A stretch of 64,000 nt of DNA from Strigamia acuminata (lineage: Eukaryota > Arthropoda > Chilopoda > Geophilomorpha > Linotaeniidae). Of this stretch, positions 30,901-43,500 are shown piece by piece; positions within the stretch are counted from its first letter, which is position 1, and each line of letters opens with the position of its first letter. The notes under the pieces are model-generated. The model had not been told where the DNA came from and did not search any database. It worked only from the letters and a program-made list of their open reading frames with translations. The stretch covers positions 1 through 64,000 of the forward strand of contig OX442314.1 in the NCBI GenBank assembly GCA_949358305.1. The letters run 5' to 3'. The position numbers and the translations under genes are program-made.

Positions 30901-32340
30901 TATTTTATGCCAAAAAACGCTGTATTTTATGCCAAAAAATGCTGTATTTTATGCCAAAAAATGCTGTATTTTATGCCAAAAAATGCTGTATTTTATGCAA
31001 AAAAATGCTGTATTTTATGCAAAAAAATGCTGTATTTTATGCAAAAAAATGCTGTATTTTATGCCAAAAAATACTGTTTTTGTGCATAATAAGACTTTGT
31101 TTTTTGAAGAAATGTATTTTATACCAAAAAATGCTGTTTCGGTGCATTAAAAGCGTTTGTTTTTATGAGAAAAAATATTTTCTGCCTTCAAAATGCTGTT
31201 TTGGCGGATAAAAAGCGTTTGTTTTAATGAGAGAAAATATTTTATGCCTCCAGAATGCTATTTTGATGAATAAAAAGAGTTTGTTTTTGCGAATAAATGT
31301 ATTTTATGTCAAAAAATGCTGTTTTTGCGCATAAAAAGACTTTGTTTTTTGAAGAAATGTATTTTATACCAAAAAATGCTGTTTCGGTGCATTAAAAGCG
31401 TTTGTTTTTATGAGAAAAAATATTTTCTGCCTTCAAAATGCTGTTTTGGCGGATAAAAAGCGGATAAAAAGTCCTCAGAGCCCTCAGAGCCCTCAGACTC
31501 AGAGCCCTCAGAGCCCTCAGAGCCCTCAGAGCCCTCAGAGCCCTCAGAGCCCTCAGAGCCCTCAGACTCAGAGTCCTCAGAGCCCTCAGTCCGCTCAGAG
31601 CTTTCAGAGCCCTCAAAGCCCTCAGAGCCCTCAGACTCAGAGCTCTCAGACTCAGAGCCCTCAGAGCCCTCAGAGCTTTCAGACTCAGAGCCCTCAGACT
31701 CAGAGCCCTCAGACTCAGAGCCCTCAGACTCAGAGCCCTCAGACTCAGAGCCCTCAGACTCAGAGCCCTCAGACTCAGAGCCCTCAGAAGTCTCAGAGCT
31801 CTCAGAAGTCTCAGAGCCCTCAGAGCCCTCAGAGCCCTCAGAGCCTCAAAAAACGCTGTATTTTATGCCAAAAAATGCTGTATTTTATGCCAAAAAATGC
31901 TGTATTTTATGCCAAAAAATGCTGTATTTTATGCCAAAAAATGCTGTATTTTATGCCAAAAAATGCTGTATTTTATGCCAAAAAATGCTGTATTTTATGC
32001 CAAAAAATGCTGTATTTTATGCCAAAAAATGCTGTATTTTATGCCAAAAAATGCTGTATTTTATGCCAAAAAATGCTGTATTTTATGCCAAAAAATGCTG
32101 TATTTTATGCCAAAAATGCTGTATTTTATGCAAAAAAATGCTGTATTTTATGCAAAAAAATGCTGTATTTTATGCCAAAAAATACTGTTTTTGTGCATAA
32201 TAAGACTGTTTTTTGAAGAAATGTATTTTATACCAAAAAATGCTGTTTCGGTGCATTAAAAGCGTTTGTTTTTATGAGAAAAAATATTTTCTGCCTTCAA
32301 AATGCTGTTTTGGCGGATAAAAAGCGTTTGTTTTATGAGA
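27904..32340. repeat. Multi-unit block, first copy of a duplication of about 5.2 kb
   Basis: Four consecutive units (9-base blocks at 27990, 29222, 30316 and 31471) plus the start of the next reappear in the same order at 33138-37534. The offset is 5234 bases at the start and 5194 bases later, so only small indels separate the copies. Shortened versions of the same order follow at 38.8-42.0 kb and 43.1-45.5 kb. Confidence 0.85.
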
Positions 32341-33137
32341 AAAAATATTTTAAGCTCTCAGTGCCCTCAGAGCCCTCAGAGCCCTCAGAGCCCTCAGAGC
32401 CCTCAGAGCCCTCAGAGCTCTCAGAGCCCTCAGAGCCCTCAGAGCCCTCAGAGCCCTCAGAGCCCTCAGAGCCCTCAGAGCCCTCAGAGCCCTCAGACTC
32501 AGAGCCCTCAGACTCAGAGCCCTCAGACTCATAGCCCTCAGACTCAGAGCCCTCAGAAGTCTCAGAGCCCTCAGAAGTCTCAGAGCCCTCAGAGCCCTCA
32601 GAGCCCTCAGAGCCTCAAAAAACGCTGTATTTTATGCCAAAAAATGCTGTATTTTATGCCAAAAAATGCTGTATTTTATGGAAAAAAATGCTGTATTTTA
32701 TGCCAAAAAATGCTGTATTTTATGGAAAAAAATGCTGTATTTTATGCAAAAAAATGCTGTATTTTATGCAAAAAAATGCTGTATTTTATGCCAAAAAAAT
32801 ACTGTTTTTGTGCATAATAAGACTTTGTTTTTTGAAGAAATGTATTTTATATCAAAAAATGCTGTTTCGGTGCATTAAAAGCGTTTGTTTTTATGAGAAA
32901 AAATATTTTCTGCCTTCAAAATGCTGTTTTGGCGGATAAAAAGCGTTTGTTTTAATGAGAGAAAATATTTTATGCCTCCAGAATGCTATTTTGATGAATA
33001 AAAAGAGTTTGTTTTTGCGAATAAATGTATTTTATGTCAAAAAATGCTGTTTTTGCACATAAAAAGACTTTGTTTTTTGAAGAAATGTATTTTATACCAA
33101 AAAATGCTGTTTCGGTGCATTAAAAGCGTTTGTTTTT

Positions 33138-36100
33138 ATGAGAAAAAATATTTTCTGCCTTCAAAATGCTGTTTTGGCGGATAAAAAGCGTTTGTTTTAT
33201 GAGAAAAAATATTTTAAGCTCTCAGTGCCCTCAGAGCCCTCAGAGCCCTCAGAGCCCTTAGAGCTCTCAGAGCCCTCAGAGCCCTCAGAACCCTCAGAGC
33301 CCTCAGAGCCCTCAGAGCCCTCAGACTCAGAGCCCTCAGACTCAGAGCCCTCAGACTCAGAGCCCTCAGACTCAGAGCCCTCAGACTCAGAGCCCTCAGA
33401 AGTCTCAGAGCCCTCAGAGCCCTCAGACTCAGAGCCCTCAGAGCCCTCAGAGCCCTCAGAGCCCTCAGAGCCCTCAGAGCCCTCAGAGCCCTCAGACTCA
33501 GAGTCCTCAGAGCCCTCAGTCCGCTCAGAGCTTTCAGAGCCCTCAAAGCCCTCAGAGCCCTCAGACTCAGAGCCCTCAGAGCCCTCAGAGCTTTCAGACT
33601 CAGAGTCCTCAGACTCAGAGCCCTCAGACTCAGAGCCCTCAGAAGTCTCAGAGCCCTCAGAAGTCTCAGAGCCCTCAGAGCCCTCAGAGCCCTCAGAGCC
33701 TCAAAAAAAGCTGTATTTTATGCCAAAAAATGCTGTATTTTATGCCAAAAAATGCTGTATTTTATGCCAAAAAATGCTGTATTTTATGCCAAAAAATGCT
33801 GTATTTTATGCCAAAAAATGCTGTATTTTATGCCAAAAAATGCTGTATTTTATGCCAAAAAATGCTGTATTTTATGCCAAAAAATGCTGTATTTTATGCC
33901 AAAAAATGCTGTATTTTATGCAAAAAAATGCTGTATTTTATGCCAAAAAATGCTGTATTTTATGCAAAAAAATGCTGTATTTTATGCAAAAAAATGCTGT
34001 ATTTTATGCAAAAAAATGCTGTATTTTATGCCAAAAAATACTGTTTTTGTGCATAATAAGACTTTGTTTTTTGAAGAAATGTATTTTATACCAAAAAATG
34101 CTGTTTCGGTGCATTAAAAGCGTTTGTTTTTATAAGAAAAAATATTTTCTGCCTTCAAAATGCTGTTTTGGCGGATAAAAAGCGTTTGTTTTAATGAGAG
34201 AAAATATTTTATGCCTCCAGAATGCTATTTTGATGAATAAAAAGAGTTTGTTTTTGCGAATAAATGTATTTTATGTCAAAAAATGCTGTTTTTGCGCATA
34301 AAAAGACTTTGTTTTTTGAAGAAATGTATTTTATACCAAAAAATGCTGTTTCGGTGCATTAAAAGCGTTTGTTTTTATGAGAAAAAATATTTTCTGCCTT
34401 CAAAATGCTGTTTTGGCGGATAAAAAGCGGATAAAAAGTCCTCAGAGCCCTCAGAGCCCTCAGACTCAGAGCCCTCAGAGCCCTCAGAGCCCTCAGAGCC
34501 CTCAGAGCCCTCAGAGCCCTCAGAGCCCTCAGACTCAGAGTCCTCAGAGCCCTCAGTCCGCTCAGAGCTTTCAGAGCCCTCAAAGCCCTCAGAGCCCTCA
34601 GACTCAGAGCTCTCAGACTCAGAGCCCTCAGAGCTCTCAGAGCCCTCAGACTCAGAGCCCTCAGACTCAGAGCCCTCAGACTCAGAGCCCTCAGACTCAG
34701 AGCCCTCAGACTCATAGCCCTCAGACTCAGAGCCCTCAGAAGTCTCAGAGCCCTCAGAAGTCTCAGAGCCCTCAGAAGTCTCAGAGCCCTCAGAGCCCTC
34801 AGAGCCCTCAGAGCCTCAAAAAACGCTGTATTTTATGCCAAAAAATGCTGTATTTTATGCCAAAAAATGCTGTATTTTATGCCAAAAAATGCTGTATTTT
34901 ATGCCAAAAAATGCTGTATTTTATGCCAAAAAATGCTGTATTTTATGCCAAAAAATGCTGTATTTTATGCCAAAAAATGCTGTATTTTATGCCAAAAAAT
35001 GCTGTATTTTATGCCAAAAAATGCTGTATTTTATGCCAAAAAATGCTGTATTTTATGCAAAAAAATGCTGTATTTTATGCAAAAAAATGCTGTATTTTAT
35101 GCCAAAAAATACTGTTTTTGTGCATAATAAGACTTTGTTTTTTGAAGAAATGTATTTTATACCAAAAAATGCTGTTTCGGTGCATTAAAAGCGTTTGTTT
35201 TTATGAGAAAAAATATTTTCTGCCTTCAAAATGCTGTTTTGGCGGATAAAAAGCGTTTGTTTTAATGAGAGAAAATATTTTATGCCTCCAGAATGCTATT
35301 TTGATAAATAAAAAGAGTTTGTTTTTGCGAATAAATGTATTTTATGTCAAAAAATGCTGTTTTTGCACATAAAAAGACTTTGTTTTTTGAAGAAATGTAT
35401 TTTATACCAAAAAATGCTGTTTCGGTGCATTAAAAGCGTTTGTTTTTATGAGAAAAAATATTTTCTGCCTTCAAAATGCTGTTTTGGCGGATAAAAAGCG
35501 GATAAAAAGTCCTCAGAGCCCTCAGAGCCCTCAGACTCAGAGCCCTCAGAGCCCTCAGAGCCCTCAGAGCCCTCAGAGCCCTCAGAGCCCTCAGAGCCCT
35601 CAGACTCAGAGTCCTCAGAGCCCTCAGTCCGCTCAGAGCTTTCAGAGCCCTTAAAGCCCTCAGAGCCCTCAGACTCAGAGCCCTCAGACTCAGAGCCCTC
35701 AGAGCCCTCAGAGCTTTCAGACTCAGAGCCCTCAGACTCAGAGCCCTCAGACTCAGAGCCCTCAGACTCAGAGCCCTCAGACTCAGAGCCCTCAGACTCA
35801 GAGCCCTCAGACTCAGAGCCCTCAGAAGTCTCAGAGCCCTCAGAAGTCTCAGAGCCCTCAGAGCCCTCAGAGCCCTCGGAGCCTCAAAAAACGCTGTATT
35901 TTATGCCAAAAAATGCTGTATTTTATGCCAAAAAATGCTGTATTTTATGCCAAAAAATGCTGTATTTTATGCCAAAAAATGCTGTATTTTATGCCAAAAA
36001 ATGCTGTATTTTATGCCAAAAAATGCTGTATTTTATGCCAAAAAATGCTGTATTTTATGCCAAAAAATGCTGTATTTTATGCCAAAAAATGCTGTATTTT

Positions 36101-37534
36101 ATGCCAAAAAACGCTGTATTTTATGCCAAAAAATGCTGTATTTTATGCCAAAAAATGCTGTATTTTATGCCAAAAAATGCTGTATTTTATGCAAAAAAAT
36201 GCTGTATTTTATGCAAAAAAATGCTGTATTTTATGCAAAAAAATGCTGTATTTTATGCCAAAAAATACTGTTTTTGTGCATAATAAGACTTTGTTTTTTG
36301 AAGAAATGTATTTTATACCAAAAAATGCTGTTTCGGTGCATTAAAAGCGTTTGTTTTTATGAGAAAAAATATTTTCTGCCTTCAAAATGCTGTTTTGGCG
36401 GATAAAAAGCGTTTGTTTTAATGAGAGAAAATATTTTATGCCTCCAGAATGCTATTTTGATGAATAAAAAGAGTTTGTTTTTGCGAATAAATGTATTTTA
36501 TGTCAAAAAATGCTGTTTTTGCGCATAAAAAGACTTTGTTTTTTGAAGAAATGTATTTTATACCAAAAAATGCTGTTTCGGTGCATTAAAAGCGTTTGTT
36601 TTTATGAGAAAAAATATTTTCTGCCTTCAAAATGCTGTTTTGGCGGATAAAAAGCGGATAAAAAGTCCTCAGAGCCCTCAGAGCCCTCAGACTCAGAGCC
36701 CTCAGAGCCCTCAGAGCCCTCAGAGCCCTCAGAGCCCTCAGAGCCCTCAGAGCCCTCAGACTCAGAGTCCTCAGAGCCCTCAGTCCGCTCAGAGCTTTCA
36801 GAGCCCTCAAAGCCCTCAGAGCCCTCAGACTCAGAGCTCTCAGACTCAGAGCCCTCAGAGCCCTCAGAGCTTTCAGACTCAGAGCCCTCAGACTCAGAGC
36901 CCTCAGACTCAGAGCCCTCAGACTCAGAGCCCTCAGACTCAGAGCCCTCAGACTCAGAGCCCTCAGACTCAGAGCCCTCAGAAGTCTCAGAGCTCTCAGA
37001 AGTCTCAGAGCCCTCAGAGCCCTCAGAGCCCTCAGAGCCTCAAAAAACGCTGTATTTTATGCCAAAAAATGCTGTATTTTATGCCAAAAAATGCTGTATT
37101 TTATGCCAAAAAATGCTGTATTTTATGCCAAAAAATGCTGTATTTTATGCCAAAAAATGCTGTATTTTATGCCAAAAAATGCTGTATTTTATGCCAAAAA
37201 ATGCTGTATTTTATGCCAAAAAATGCTGTATTTTATGCCAAAAAATGCTGTATTTTATGCCAAAAAATGCTGTATTTTATGCCAAAAAATGCTGTATTTT
37301 ATGCCAAAAATGCTGTATTTTATGCAAAAAAATGCTGTATTTTATGCAAAAAAATGCTGTATTTTATGCCAAAAAATACTGTTTTTGTGCATAATAAGAC
37401 TGTTTTTTGAAGAAATGTATTTTATACCAAAAAATGCTGTTTCGGTGCATTAAAAGCGTTTGTTTTTATGAGAAAAAATATTTTCTGCCTTCAAAATGCT
37501 GTTTTGGCGGATAAAAAGCGTTTGTTTTATGAGA
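33138..37534. repeat. Multi-unit block, second copy of the 5.2 kb duplication
   Basis: Matches 27904-32340 unit for unit. One 9-base block is 18 bases shorter, and one 22-base block is shorter, than its partner in the first copy. Confidence 0.85.
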
Positions 37535-40500
37535 AAAAATATTTTAAGCTCTCAGTGCCCTCAGAGCCCTCAGAGCCCTCAGAGCCCTCAGAGCCCTCAG
37601 AGCCCTCAGAGCTCTCAGAGCCCTCAGAGCCCTCAGAGCCCTCAGAGCCCTCAGAGCCCTCAGAGCCCTCAGAGCCCTCAGAGCCCTCAGAGCCCTCAGA
37701 GCTTTCAGAGCCCTCAGAGCCCTCAGAGCTCTCAGAGCCCTCACACCTCTCAGAGCCTTCAGAGCCCTCAGAGCCTTCAGAGCTCTCAGTGCCCTCAAAG
37801 CCCTCAGAGCCCTCAGAGCCCTCAGAGCCCTCAGAGCCCTCAGAGTCCTCAGAGCCCTCAGAGCCCTCAGACTCAGAGCCCTCAGAGCCCTCAGAGCCCT
37901 CAGAGCCCTCAGAGCCCTCAGAGCCCTCAGAGCCCTCAGAGCCCTCAGAGCCCTCAGAGCCCTCAGACTCAGAGTCCTCAGAGCCCTCAGTCCGCTCAGA
38001 GCTTTCAGAGCCCTCAAAGCCCTCAGAGCCCTCAGACTCAGAGCCCTCAGAGCCCTCAGAGCTTTCAGACTCAGAGCCCTCAGACTCAGAGCCCTCAGAC
38101 TCAGAGCCCTCAGACTCAGAGCCCTCAGACTCAGAGCCCTCAGACTCATAGCCCTCAGACTCAGAGCCCTCAGAAGTCTCAGAGCCCTCAGAAGTCTCAG
38201 AGCCCTCAGAGCCCTCAGAGCCCTCAGAGCCTCAAAAAACGCTGTATTTTATGCCAAAAAATGCTGTATTTTATGCCAAAAAATGCTGTATTTTATGCCA
38301 AAAAATGCTGTATTTTATGCCAAAAAATGCTGTATTTTATGCCAAAAAATGCTGTATTTTATGCCAAAAAATGCTGTATTTTATGCCAAAAAATGCTGTA
38401 TTTTATGCCAAAAAATGCTGTATTTTATGCCAAAAAATGCTGTATTTTATGCCAAAAAATGCTGTATTTTATGCCAAAAAATGCTGTATTTTATGCAAAA
38501 AAATGCTGTATTTTATGCAAAAAAATGCTGTATTTTATGCCAAAAAAATACTGTTTTTGTGCATAATAAGACTTTGTTTTTTGAAGAAATGTATTTTATA
38601 TCAAAAAATGCTGTTTCGGTGCATTAAAAGCGTTTGTTTTTATGAGAAAAAATATTTTATGCCTCCAGAATGCTATTTTGATGAATAAAAAGAGTTTGTT
38701 TTTGCGAATAAATGTATTTTATGTCAAAAAATGCTGTTTTTGCACATAAAAAGACTTTGTTTTTTGAAGAAATGTATTTTATACCAAAAAATGCTGTTTC
38801 GGTGCATTAAAAGCGTTTGTTTTTATGAGAAAAAATATTTTCTGCCTTCAAAATGCTGTTTTGGCGGATAAAAAGCGTTTGTTTTATGAGAAAAAATATT
38901 TTAAGCTCTCAGTGCCCTCAGAGCCCTCAGAGCCCTCAGAGCCCTTAGAGCTCTCAGAGCCCTCAGAGCCCTCAGAACCCTCAGAGCCCTCAGAGCCCTC
39001 AGAGCCCTCAGACTCAGAGCCCTCAGACTCAGAGCCCTCAGACTCAGAGCCCTCAGACTCAGAGCCCTCAGACTCAGAGCCCTCAGACTCAGAGCCCTCA
39101 GAAGTCTCAGAGCCCTCAGAGCCCTCAGACTCAGAGCCCTCAGAGCCCTCAGAGCCCTCAGAGCCCTCAGAGCCCTCAGAGCCCTCAGAGCCCTCAGAGC
39201 CCTCAGTCCGCTCAGAGCTTTCAGAGCCCTCAAAGCCCTCAGAGCCCTCAGACTCAGAGCCCTCAGAGCCCTCAGAGCTTTCAGACTCAGAGCCCTCAGA
39301 CTCAGAGCCCTCAGACTCAGAGCCCTCAGAAGTCTCAGAGCCCTCAGAAGTCTCAGAGCCCTCAGAAGTCTCAGAGCCCTCAGAGCCCTCAGAGCCCTCA
39401 GAGCCTCAAAAAAAGCTGTATTTTATGCCAAAAAATGCTGTATTTTATGCCAAAAAATGCTGTATTTTATGCCAAAAAATGCTGTATTTTATGCCAAAAA
39501 ATGCTGTATTTTATGCCAAGAAATGCTGTATTTTATGCCAAAAAATGCTGTATTTTATGCCAAAAAATGCTGTATTTTATGCCAAAAAATGCTGTAATTT
39601 ATGCCAAAAAATGCTGTATTTTATGCAAAAAAATGCTGTATTTTATGCAAAAAAATGCTGTATTTTATGCCAAAAAATACTGTTTTTGTGCATAAAAAGA
39701 CTTTGTTTTTTGAAGAAATGTATTTTATACCAAAAAATGCTGTTTCGGTGCATTAAAAGCGTTTGTTTTTATGAGAAAAAATATTTTCTGCCTTCAAAAT
39801 GCTGTTTTGGCGGATAAAAAGCGTTTGTTTTAATGAGAGAAAATATTTTATGCCTCCAGAATGCTATTTTGATGAATAAAAAGAGTTTGTTTTTGCGAAT
39901 AAATGTATTTTATGTCAAAAAATGCTGTTTTTGCACATAAAAAGACTTTGTTTTTTGAAGAAATGTATTTTATACCAAAAAATGCTGTTTCGGTGCATTA
40001 AAAGCGTTTGTTTTTATGAGAAAAAATATTTTCTGCCTTCAAAATGCTGTTTTGGCGGATAAAAAGCGGATAAAAAGTCCTCAGAGCCCTCAGAGCCCTC
40101 AGACTCAGAGCCCTCAGAGCCCTCAGAGCCCTCAGAGCCCTCAGAGCCCTCAGAGCCCTCAGAGCCCTCAGACTCAGAGTCCTCAGAGCCCTCAGTCCGC
40201 TCAGAGCTTTCAGAGCCCTTAAAGCCCTCAGAGCCCTCAGACTCAGAGCCCTCAGACTCAGAGCCCTCAGAGCCCTCAGAGCTTTCAGACTCAGAGCCCT
40301 CAGACTCAGAGCCCTCAGACTCAGAGCCCTCAGACTCAGAGCCCTCAGACTCAGAGCCCTCAGACTCAGAGCCCTCAGACTCAGAGCCCTCAGAAGTCTC
40401 AGAGCCCTCAGAAGTCTCAGAGCCCTCAGAGCCCTCAGAGCCCTCGGAGCCTCAAAAAACGCTGTATTTTATGCCAAAAAATGCTGTATTTTATGCCAAA

Positions 40501-43500
40501 AAATGCTGTATTTTATGCCAAAAAATGCTGTATTTTATGCCAAAAAATGCTGTATTTTATGCCAAAAAATGCTGTTTTTTATGCCAAAAAATGCTGTATT
40601 TTATGCCAAAAAATGCTGTATTTTATGCCAAAAAATGCTGTATTTTATGCCAAAAAATGCTGTATTTTATGCCAAAAAATGCTGTATTTTATGCCAAAAA
40701 ACGCTGTATTTTATGCCAAAAAATGCTGTATTTTATGCCAAAAAATGCTGTATTTTATGCAAAAAAATGCTGTATTTTATGCAAAAAAATGCTGTATTTT
40801 ATGCAAAAAAATGCTGTATTTTATGCAAAAAAATGCTGTATTTTATGCCAAAAAATACTGTTTTTGTGCATAATAAGACTTTGTTTTTTGAAGAAATGTA
40901 TTTTATACCAAAAAATGCTGTTTCGGTGCATTAAAAGCGTTTGTTTTTATGAGAAAAAATATTTTCTGCCTTCAAAATGCTGTTTTGGCGGATAAAAAGC
41001 GTTTGTTTTAATGAGAGAAAATATTTTATACCTCCAGAATGCTATTTTGATGAATAAAAAGAGTTTGTTTTTGCGAATGAATGTATTTTATGTCAAAAAA
41101 TGCTGTTTTTGCGCATAAAAAGACTTTGTTTTTTGAAGAAATGTATTTTATACCAAAAAATGCTGTTTCGGTGCATTAAAAGCGTTTGTTTTTATGAGAA
41201 AAAATATTTTCTGCCTTCAAAATGCTGTTTTGGCGGATAAAAAGCGGATAAAAAGTCCTCAGAGCCCTCAGAGCCCTCAGACTCAGAGCCCTCAGAGCCC
41301 TCAGAGCCCTCAGAGCCCTCAGAGCCCTCAGAGCCCTCAGAGCCCTCAGACTCAGAGTCCTCAGAGCCCTCAGTCCGCTCAGAGCTTTCCTCAGAGCCCT
41401 CAGACTCAGAGCTCTCAGACTCAGAGCCCTCAGAGCCCTCAGAGCTTTCAGACTCAGAGCCCTCAGACTCAGAGCCCTCAGACTCAGAGCCCTCAGACTC
41501 AGAGCCCTCAGACTCAGAGCCCTCAGACTCAGAGCCCTCAGAAGTCTCAGAGCTCTCAGAAGTCTCAGAGCCCTCAGAGCCCTCAGAGCCCTCAGAGCCT
41601 CAAAAAACGCTGTATTTTATGCCAAAAAATGCTGTATTTTATGCCAAAAAATGCTGTATTTTATGCCAAAAAATGCTGTATTTTATGCCAAAAAATGCTG
41701 TATTTTATGCCAAAAAATGCTGTATTTTATGCCAAAAAATGCTGTATTTTATGCCAAAAAATGCTGTATTTTATGCCAAAAAATGCTGTATTTTATGCCA
41801 AAAAATGCTGTATTTTATGCCAAAAAATGCTGTATTTTATGCCAAAAAATGCTGTATTTTATGCCAAAAATGCTGTATTTTATGCAAAAAAATGCTGTAT
41901 TTTATGCAAAAAAATGCTGTATTTTATGCCAAAAAATACTGTTTTTGTGCATAATAAGACTGTTTTTTGAAGAAATGTATTTTATACCAAAAAATGCTGT
42001 TTCGGTGCATTAAAAGCGTTTGTTTTTATGAGAAAAAATATTTTCTGCCTTCAAAATGCTGTTTTGGCGGATAAAAAGCGTTTGTTTTATGAGAAAAAAT
42101 ATTTTAAGCTCTCAGTGCCCTCAGAGCCCTCAGAGCCCTCAGAGCCCTCAGAGCCCTCAGAGCCCTCAGAGCCCTCAGAGCCCTCAGAGCCCTCAGAGCC
42201 CTCAGAGCCCTCAGAGCTTTCAGAGCCCTCAAAGCCCTCAGAGCCCTCAGACTCAGAGCCCTCAGAGCCCTCAGAGCCCTCAGAGCCCTCAGTCCGCTCA
42301 GAGCTTTCAGAGCCCTCAAAGCCCTCAGAGCCCTCAGACTCAGAGCCCTCAGAGCCCTCAGAGCTTTCAGACTCAGAGCCCTCAGACTCAGAGCCCTCAG
42401 ACTCAGAGCCCTCAGACTCAGAGCCCTCAGACTCAGAGCCCTCAGACTCATAGCCCTCAGACTCAGAGCCCTCAGAAGTCTCAGAGCCCTCAGAAGTCTC
42501 AGAGCCCTCAGAGCCCTCAGAGCCCTCAGAGCCTCAAAAAACGCTGTATTTTATGCCAAAAAATGCTGTATTTTATGCCAAAAAATGCTGTATTTTATGC
42601 CAAAAAATGCTGTATTTTATGCCAAAAAATGCTGTATTTTATGCCAAAAAATGCTGTATTTTATGCCAAAAAATGCTGTATTTTATGCCAAAAAATGCTG
42701 TATTTTATGCCAAAAAATGCTGTATTTTATGCCAAAAAATGCTGTATTTTATGCAAAAAAATGCTGTATTTTATGCAAAAAAATGCTGTATTTTATGCCA
42801 AAAAATACTGTTTTTGTGCATAATAAGACTTTGTTTTTTGAAGAAATGTATTTTATACCAAAAAATGCTGTTTCGGTGCATTAAAAGCGTTTGTTTTTAT
42901 GAGAAAAAATATTTTCTGCCTTCAAAATGCTGTTTTGGCGGATAAAAAGCGTTTGTTTTAATGAGAGAAAATATTTTATGCCTCCAGAATGCTATTTTGA
43001 TGAATAAAAAGAGTTTGTTTTTGCGAATAAATGTATTTTATGTCAAAAAATGCTGTTTTTGCACATAAAAAGACTTTGTTTTTTGAAGAAATGTATTTTA
43101 TACCAAAAAATGCTGTTTCGGTGCATTAAAAGCGTTTGTTTTTATGAGAAAAAATATTTTCTGCCTTCAAAATGCTGTTTTGGCGGATAAAAAGCGGATA
43201 AAAAGTCCTCAGAGCCCTCAGAGCCCTCAGACTCAGAGCCCTCAGAGCCCTCAGAGCCCTCAGAGCCCTCAGAGCCCTCAGACTCAGAGTCCTCAGAGCC
43301 CTCAGTCCGCTCAGAGCTTTCAGAGCCCTTAAAGCCCTCAGAGCCCTCAGACTCAGAGCCCTCAGACTCAGAGCCCTCAGAGCCCTCAGACTCAGAGCCC
43401 TCAGACTCAGAGCCCTCAGACTCAGAGCCCTCAGACTCAGAGCCCTCAGACTCAGAGCCCTCAGACTCAGAGCCCTCAGAAGTCTCAGAGCCCTCAGAAG

